Assembly (NCBI RefSeq): GCF_013377995.1
Contig: NZ_CP055305.1
Coordinates: 1,364,001-1,428,000 of the forward strand
Length of the DNA stretch: 64,000 nt
Source of the DNA: Mannheimia pernigra
GTDB taxonomy: Bacteria > Pseudomonadota > Gammaproteobacteria > Enterobacterales > Pasteurellaceae
Reading direction: 5' to 3'
Positions 60,522 to 64,000 of the stretch are shown one piece after another. The translations under genes and the position numbers were made by a program. The notes under the pieces were generated by a model, which worked only from the letters and a program-made list of their open reading frames with translations, made no database searches and was not told where the DNA came from. Position 1 is the first letter of the stretch. Every line of letters begins with the position of its first letter.

Positions 60522-61456
60522 TCTGATATTCCTTCTATTCTAAATAGAAATAATATTTTCTCTGTTTCCACAGGATTTAATAAAGATAATCTAAAGATTT
60601 CAAATTCTGTTTTAATTGAAGAAAATGGGGATATATTCCTATTAATATTGCTACCGTTCTTCATATGATGGATAGTTTCGCTCCCGTGTAGAATAGTTAT
60701 CTTTGTGGCAATTTTAGAAAAAATAGAGTTATTTTCTGATTTTTCATATGCTTGCGTAAAACAAGTATGTTTCTTTATATTATAGATATGTCTATTTTCA
60801 TTACTTGGTGAGAATTCTTTGGACTCGATTGCAAGATCCAATAATTTATCGTACTCTTCACATCTATAGATTAATTCCTTTAGCTTCTTATTTAGTTTTC
60901 CTTTAGTACTCTTTTTAAACTTCCTAAAGTACTCAATAGAACTCATTGGGTAAGCCATAAAAGCAAAATCATAAAGAAGATTTATGATTTCATTCTGAAT
61001 GTTATCCTCAGATTTATTTAGCAGAGATAAAGTAATAGGTATAGAAGATTTTGAACTATTTGGCAGTAACCAGCCTATGCATTTTTTAGCTAAAAAGTGT
61101 AAGTCTGTATTATCAGGTATTAAGCTAAAGTCAAACTCTGTTTCAATTCCTTTATTATAACTTAGAATATCTGAAGCAAATCTATAATAGATGGTCTGAT
61201 TTTTTAGAAAGCATTTAGTGATGAAATAAGACAAGTCTTTTTCAGAAAGTTGAGAGAGGTGATAATCTAAATATTTCAGTTCGTCAAGAAATATATTTAC
61301 ATTCTTCTCTTCGATAAAAAACTCTACTTCATTGAACAGTGTATCCACACCTTGATTTTCAAGTGTGTCACTTAAATGTAAATATAAGTAATACAAACAT
61401 TCATCAGTTTGTTGCTGAGAATTCTCATTTAGTAGTTCCAATACCTTTTCTTTCAT
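60518..61456 (-). CDS. Unrecognised 312-residue helical protein in mazEF operon
   Basis: Family unknown. The sequence looks like an all-helical scaffold or repeat protein (LNENSQQQTDECLYYLYLHL …, LSLLNKSEDNIQNEIINLLYDFAFM), reminiscent of HEAT-like arrays, without catalytic motifs, signal peptide or membrane helix. A basic stretch (RKFKKSTKGKLNKKLKELIYR) is near residue 175-195. It overlaps mazF at its start and the 563-residue gene at its end, each by 4 bases (ATGA), so it must be translated with them. A 60-base sample at 60901 is 19/60 G+C. It might sense or regulate its nuclease-like partner. Confidence 0.6.
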   Translation of the reverse strand: MKEKVLELLNENSQQQTDECLYYLYLHLSDTLENQGVDTLFNEVEFFIEEKNVNIFLDELKYLDYHLSQLSEKDLSYFITKCFLKNQTIYYRFASDILSYNKGIETEFDFSLIPDNTDLHFLAKKCIGWLLPNSSKSSIPITLSLLNKSEDNIQNEIINLLYDFAFMAYPMSSIEYFRKFKKSTKGKLNKKLKELIYRCEEYDKLLDLAIESKEFSPSNENRHIYNIKKHTCFTQAYEKSENNSIFSKIATKITILHGSETIHHMKNGSNINRNISPFSSIKTEFEIFRLSLLNPVETEKILFLFRIEGISE

Positions 61457-61773
61457 ACTAACCCCAACAACACCCCAACCTTCTTCCGAATTTCCACCAA
61501 TTCACTCTCTGCAATCTTCCCTTTAAATTCGGCTTGACGAACTCGCCAATCAAGGCTTTTCACTTGGTCGGAAAGCACCACATTTTGTGGTTTGCCGGCA
61601 ATATGCACTTCAAACGGATAGCCCTTGATTTTGGTGGTTAGCGGGCAACAGATGAGCAAGCTAGTGAGTTGGTTATAGCTTGCTGGGGTGAGAACCACCA
61701 CTGGACGATGCCCTGCCTGTGGCGTGAAATTCAGCCAAATAATATCGCCGACATCGGGAACATACTCGCTCAT
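61453..61773 (-). CDS. mazF: MazF-family endoribonuclease toxin
   Basis: Toxin that cleaves mRNA at short sequences. The 106 residues have the PemK/MazF pattern: PDVGDIIWLNFTPQAGHRPVVVLTP at 5-29, with the catalytic-region Arg in GHRPVVVL. The middle LICCPLTTKIKGYPFEV and the closing QVKSLDWRVRQAEFKGKI follow. Its start overlaps mazE and its stop overlaps the next gene, both by 4 bases. It is intact, close to ChpB/MazF in length. Confidence 0.92.
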   Translation of the reverse strand: MSEYVPDVGDIIWLNFTPQAGHRPVVVLTPASYNQLTSLLICCPLTTKIKGYPFEVHIAGKPQNVVLSDQVKSLDWRVRQAEFKGKIAESELVEIRKKVGVLLGLV

Positions 61774-62009
61774 AGTTGCTCCTTGCCGATAGGTTCGCCG
61801 GTCTCGATTTCTTGATGTAAATTCTCTGCGGTAATACCCGATAAAAGCTGTTCCAAACTATATTCTTGGCGGATGGGTTCAATAATAATTTTGCCGTTTT
61901 CTGCCCGAATATCGACTAAATTATCTGCTTGTAATTGCAGTGCGGTAAGAATAGAAGCAGGAATTCGCACCCCCACACTATTCCCCCATTTTTTGATTGC
62001 CAATTGCAT
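61770..62009 (-). CDS. mazE: MazE-family antitoxin
   Basis: AbrB/SpoVT-type antitoxin of 79 residues. The N-terminal DNA-binding swapped-hairpin domain reads MQLAIKKWGNSVGVRIPASI then LQADNLVDIRAENGKIIIEP. The acidic C-terminal tail (EYSLEQLLSGITAENLHQEIETGEP) is the part that neutralises MazF. AAAGGAGC precedes the ATG. First gene of the four-gene operon, behind a palindromic operator. Confidence 0.93.
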   Translation of the reverse strand: MQLAIKKWGNSVGVRIPASILTALQLQADNLVDIRAENGKIIIEPIRQEYSLEQLLSGITAENLHQEIETGEPIGKEQL

Positions 62010-62033
62010 TGTTTGCTCCTTTTTTATCCGATG

Positions 62034-62048
62034 TTATACATTGTATAA
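62034..62048 (-). promoter_or_regulatory. Palindromic operator and -10 of mazE operon
   Basis: TTATACA-T-TGTATAA, a perfect 15-base palindrome (62034-62048), 25 bases before the mazE ATG. It contains TATACA/TATAAC -10-like sequence on the minus strand. Binding of MazE or the MazEF complex here would repress all four genes. The role is inferred from position. Confidence 0.65.
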
Positions 62049-62067
62049 TTTTTTAGTGAATAAAAAA

Positions 62068-62113
62068 AATGCGGTCAAAATTTGTAAAATTCTGACCACA
62101 CTTGACCGCTTGT
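62068..62113. repeat. Mixed USS-type cluster before mazE
   Basis: AAATGCGGTCAAAATTT (62068) and AATTCTGACCACACTT (to 62103) are near-matches to an inverted pair of Haemophilus-dialect USS, one mismatch each in the core. A true ACCGCTTGT of the resident dialect follows at 62105-62113. These lie in the 320-base mazE-ATPase gap. Confidence 0.5.
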
Positions 62114-62127
62114 TATTGCACTTTTTA

Positions 62128-62181
62128 TGGGTATAAGCCCAAATACTCGATTAATCTGAGAAGTTTTTGGGGTTATACCCA
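62128..62181. other. 54-base hairpin element in the mazE-ATPase gap
   Basis: TGGGTATAA (62128-62136) pairs perfectly with TTATACCCA (62173-62181), and adjoining CCC pairs with GGG. A small CTC…GAG hairpin around GATTAATC can nest in the loop. There is no T run, and it lies between two divergent promoters, so it is not a simple terminator. Confidence 0.6.
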
Positions 62182-62231
62182 GAAAATTTGCAAAAATTCC
62201 AATGAATTTGACCGCTCGCCCCTAGTTATTG

Positions 62232-62287
62232 CTTTTTCATTTGTAAAAATGTAAAGGTAACTCACTTTTTCATTTGAAAAAATGTAA
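62232..62287 (+). repeat. Tandem 23-base direct repeat before ATPase gene
   Basis: Two copies (62232-62254 and 62265-62287) differing at one base, 33 bases apart, about three helical turns. The second copy contains the perfect inverted arms TTTTTCA-TT-TGAAAAA (62266-62281); in the first copy the right arm has one extra base. They end 43 bases before the ATPase start and look like paired operator sites. Confidence 0.7.
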
Positions 62288-62329
62288 TCTTCATCATAAG
62301 ATCAGACGAAAAAATAGATAGAAAACATA

Positions 62330-63622
62330 ATGAAACGAACAATTCTTCACGCATTACACAAGTGGAAAGAGAAACCGAACCGTAAGCCATTGATTATTCA
62401 AGGGGCAAGACAGGTAGGAAAAACGTGGGCAATGAAACATTTTGGAGAGCAAGCTTTCACTAAGGTGGCATACATCAATTTTGATAACAATCCCCGAATG
62501 AAAGCTCTGTTTTCAGGCGATTACGATGTTCAACGCCTACTTTTGGGCTTGAAAATTGAGAGTGGCGTGGATATTCAGGCGGAAGATACGCTAATTATTT
62601 TTGATGAAATTCAAGAAGTGCCACAGGCTCTCTCTTCGCTTAAATATTTTTATGAGAATGCACCACAGTTTTACATTATGTCGGCCGGTTCGTTGCTCGG
62701 CGTATCGCTACATCATCAAGTCTCTTTTCCTGTCGGTAAGGTCGATTTCCTGCCTCTCTATCCGATGGATTTTCACGAATTTCTGACCGCACTTGGCAAG
62801 CAAGATTTAGTGCAACTATTGGAATTGCAAGATTGGACGCTGATTTCTGCAATGAAAAGCCGTTATATCGATCTGCTCAGGCAATATTATTTTGTCGGTG
62901 GAATGCCGGAAGCGGTCAAAACTTTTATTCAAACTCAAAATTTGGACGAAGTTCGCCAAGTGCAACGCAATTTGTTGATGGCGTATGAGCAAGATTTTTC
63001 CAAACATATTCAAGACGGACATACGGTGCAACGGGTGCGGGCGTTATGGCATGCAATCCCTGAGCAACTTGCCAAGGAAAACAAAAAATTTGTGTATTCT
63101 CTATTGCAAAAAGGGGCGAGAAGTAAGGACTATGAACTTGCTCTGCAATGGCTAAAAGATAGAGGTTTGGTGCATTTAGTCCCTCGTATTAAAAAGCCAT
63201 ATTTACCGCTTTCGGCCTATCAAGATGGTGCATTTAAATTGTTCGGATTAGATGTAGGGTTACTGACAGCACAAACACACCTAGATAAAAGCGTTTTATT
63301 GGAAGGCAATCGCCTATTTACCGAATTCAAAGGGGCATTAACCGAACAATATGTACTTCAACAACTAATTGCAAGCCAAGAAAATCCGGTATTTTATTGG
63401 GCAACAGAACGAGGAACTGCTGAGGTAGATTTTGTTCTGCAATGCAAGCAGTCTGTTATCCCAATTGAAGTGAAAGCCGAAGAAAATTTGAAGGCGAAAA
63501 GTTTGAAAGTTTATGTAGAGCAATTCCAACCTGAAAAAGCAATCCGATTTTCAATGGCGGATTATCGAGAGCAGGACTGGATGATGAATGTGCCGTTGTA
63601 TGCGGTTAATATCATTAAATAA
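62330..63622 (+). CDS. AAA ATPase with DUF4143 domain
   Basis: P-loop ATPase of the AAA_14/DUF4143 type, 430 residues. Walker A is GARQVGKT (25-32) and Walker B LIIFDEIQE (88-96); the sensor segment is MSAGSLLG. The C-terminal DUF4143 domain has a PD-(D/E)xK-like triad (D367 in AEVDFVL, E380 and K382 in PIEVKAEEN). Such proteins are frequent in bacterial genomes and defence islands, but their function is not established. One Haemophilus-type USS core lies at 62786-62794. It is divergent from the mazE operon and followed 14 bases later by a DUF2075-type gene. Confidence 0.85.
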   Translation: MKRTILHALHKWKEKPNRKPLIIQGARQVGKTWAMKHFGEQAFTKVAYINFDNNPRMKALFSGDYDVQRLLLGLKIESGVDIQAEDTLIIFDEIQEVPQALSSLKYFYENAPQFYIMSAGSLLGVSLHHQVSFPVGKVDFLPLYPMDFHEFLTALGKQDLVQLLELQDWTLISAMKSRYIDLLRQYYFVGGMPEAVKTFIQTQNLDEVRQVQRNLLMAYEQDFSKHIQDGHTVQRVRALWHAIPEQLAKENKKFVYSLLQKGARSKDYELALQWLKDRGLVHLVPRIKKPYLPLSAYQDGAFKLFGLDVGLLTAQTHLDKSVLLEGNRLFTEFKGALTEQYVLQQLIASQENPVFYWATERGTAEVDFVLQCKQSVIPIEVKAEENLKAKSLKVYVEQFQPEKAIRFSMADYREQDWMMNVPLYAVNIIK

Positions 63623-63636
63623 AAAGGAGCAGAACG

Positions 63637-64000
63637 ATGAATCACCGTGCCTATTATCAATCATCTATTGGCGATTTTTTAAACACGAATACCGATAGTA
63701 TTTTAGGAATATTGAGTCAAAACCATCTAAATCGTAGCTTAGAAGATTCGCAACGAAATACTTGGAAAAGGCAAATTGAAATTCTAAAACAACAATTAGT
63801 TGATGTAAAAGGATACATTTTCTTTGAGTTTTCTATACCAAGAATGGGGAAGCGTGTTGATAATATTATTATCATTGGAAAAACGATCTTTATTGTTGAG
63901 TTTAAAATAGGAGCTACAAAATATGAAAAGCAGGATATCAATCAAGTCCTTGATTATGGTTTGGATTTAAGAAATTTTCATCGTTCCAGCCATTCGGCTG
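63637..64000 (+). CDS. DUF2075-type nuclease/helicase protein, 3' end outside window
   Basis: The ATG at 63637 follows AAGGAG and the frame runs to the window end (121 residues seen). The N terminus resembles DUF2075-family proteins, which have an N-terminal PD-(D/E)xK nuclease-like domain and a C-terminal helicase-like ATPase. Visible catalytic-type residues are E64 (FFEFSIPRMGKRVD), D75 and the E88-F-K90 of FIVEFKIG. The family assignment is from pattern memory; only the N-terminal part can be checked. It is probably co-transcribed with the preceding ATPase gene. Confidence 0.7.
   Translation, partial: MNHRAYYQSSIGDFLNTNTDSILGILSQNHLNRSLEDSQRNTWKRQIEILKQQLVDVKGYIFFEFSIPRMGKRVDNIIIIGKTIFIVEFKIGATKYEKQDINQVLDYGLDLRNFHRSSHSA

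Overview
The window is a 64 kb chromosomal segment of a Pasteurellaceae bacterium, from the Actinobacillus/Mannheimia/Bibersteinia side of the family. Gene content, gene order and AT-rich DNA all fit that. The clearest sign is the DNA uptake signal sequence (USS) ACAAGCGGTC or its complement GACCGCTTGT, found dozens of times in and between genes. That is the Apl-type dialect; the Haemophilus-type core AAGTGCGGT is rare here. The pilin at 7222 also carries the Ala-Phe processing site I recall from A. pleuropneumoniae ApfA.

Layout. 1-842: end of the isc iron-sulfur operon (fdx, iscX), with a truncated Imm51-like immunity gene directly before fdx. 890-4654 (minus): cca, nth, a TauE/SafE permease, proB. 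4768-5623 (plus): folA and a small membrane protein. 5662-7041 (minus): radA. 7222-11766 (plus): the type IV pilus/competence operon pilABCD behind a CRP-S site, then coaE and yacG. 11767-15962 (minus): leuS, lptE, holA. 16213-17860: a very AT-rich islet with a BrnT/BrnA toxin-antitoxin pair and an unrecognised gene. 17887-23480: serS, smpB, ycjX, a CYTH triphosphatase, and yqcC-truC-yoaH. 23567-27207 (plus): trpCF, a 26-codon small membrane ORF with its own signals, mnmC. 27251-35826 (minus): the envelope cluster uppS-cdsA-rseP-bamA-skp-lpxD-fabZ-lpxA. 36014-41690 (plus): pstSCAB-phoBR behind a Pho box. 41705-44153 (minus): ftsB-ispD-ispF, the SRP 4.5S RNA gene ffs, gloB. 44386-47082 (plus): pckA, bioB. 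47149-52893 (minus): pnp-nlpI-deaD and tadA. 53196-55442: parC. 55543-58638 (minus): a GC-rich tetrathionate-reductase-like catalytic subunit behind an FNR box.

58830-64000 is an accessory, defence-island-like region. On the minus strand, mazE, mazF and two unrecognised genes (312 and 563 aa) form one operon in which every junction is a 4-base ATGA overlap; the last protein has a nuclease-like N terminus. Divergent from it are an AAA ATPase with a DUF4143 nuclease-type domain and the start of a DUF2075-type protein with an N-terminal D/E-x-K nuclease signature. The four-gene mazEF operon is the best candidate for an undescribed system.

Non-coding features read directly from the sequence include ffs with a leader that looks RNase P-processed, a pnp leader hairpin, hairpins at both ends of the pstCAB block, USS inverted-repeat hairpins at gene ends, a palindromic operator before mazE, and a hairpin plus tandem repeats before the ATPase gene. 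I saw no tRNA, rRNA, insertion sequence or CRISPR array.
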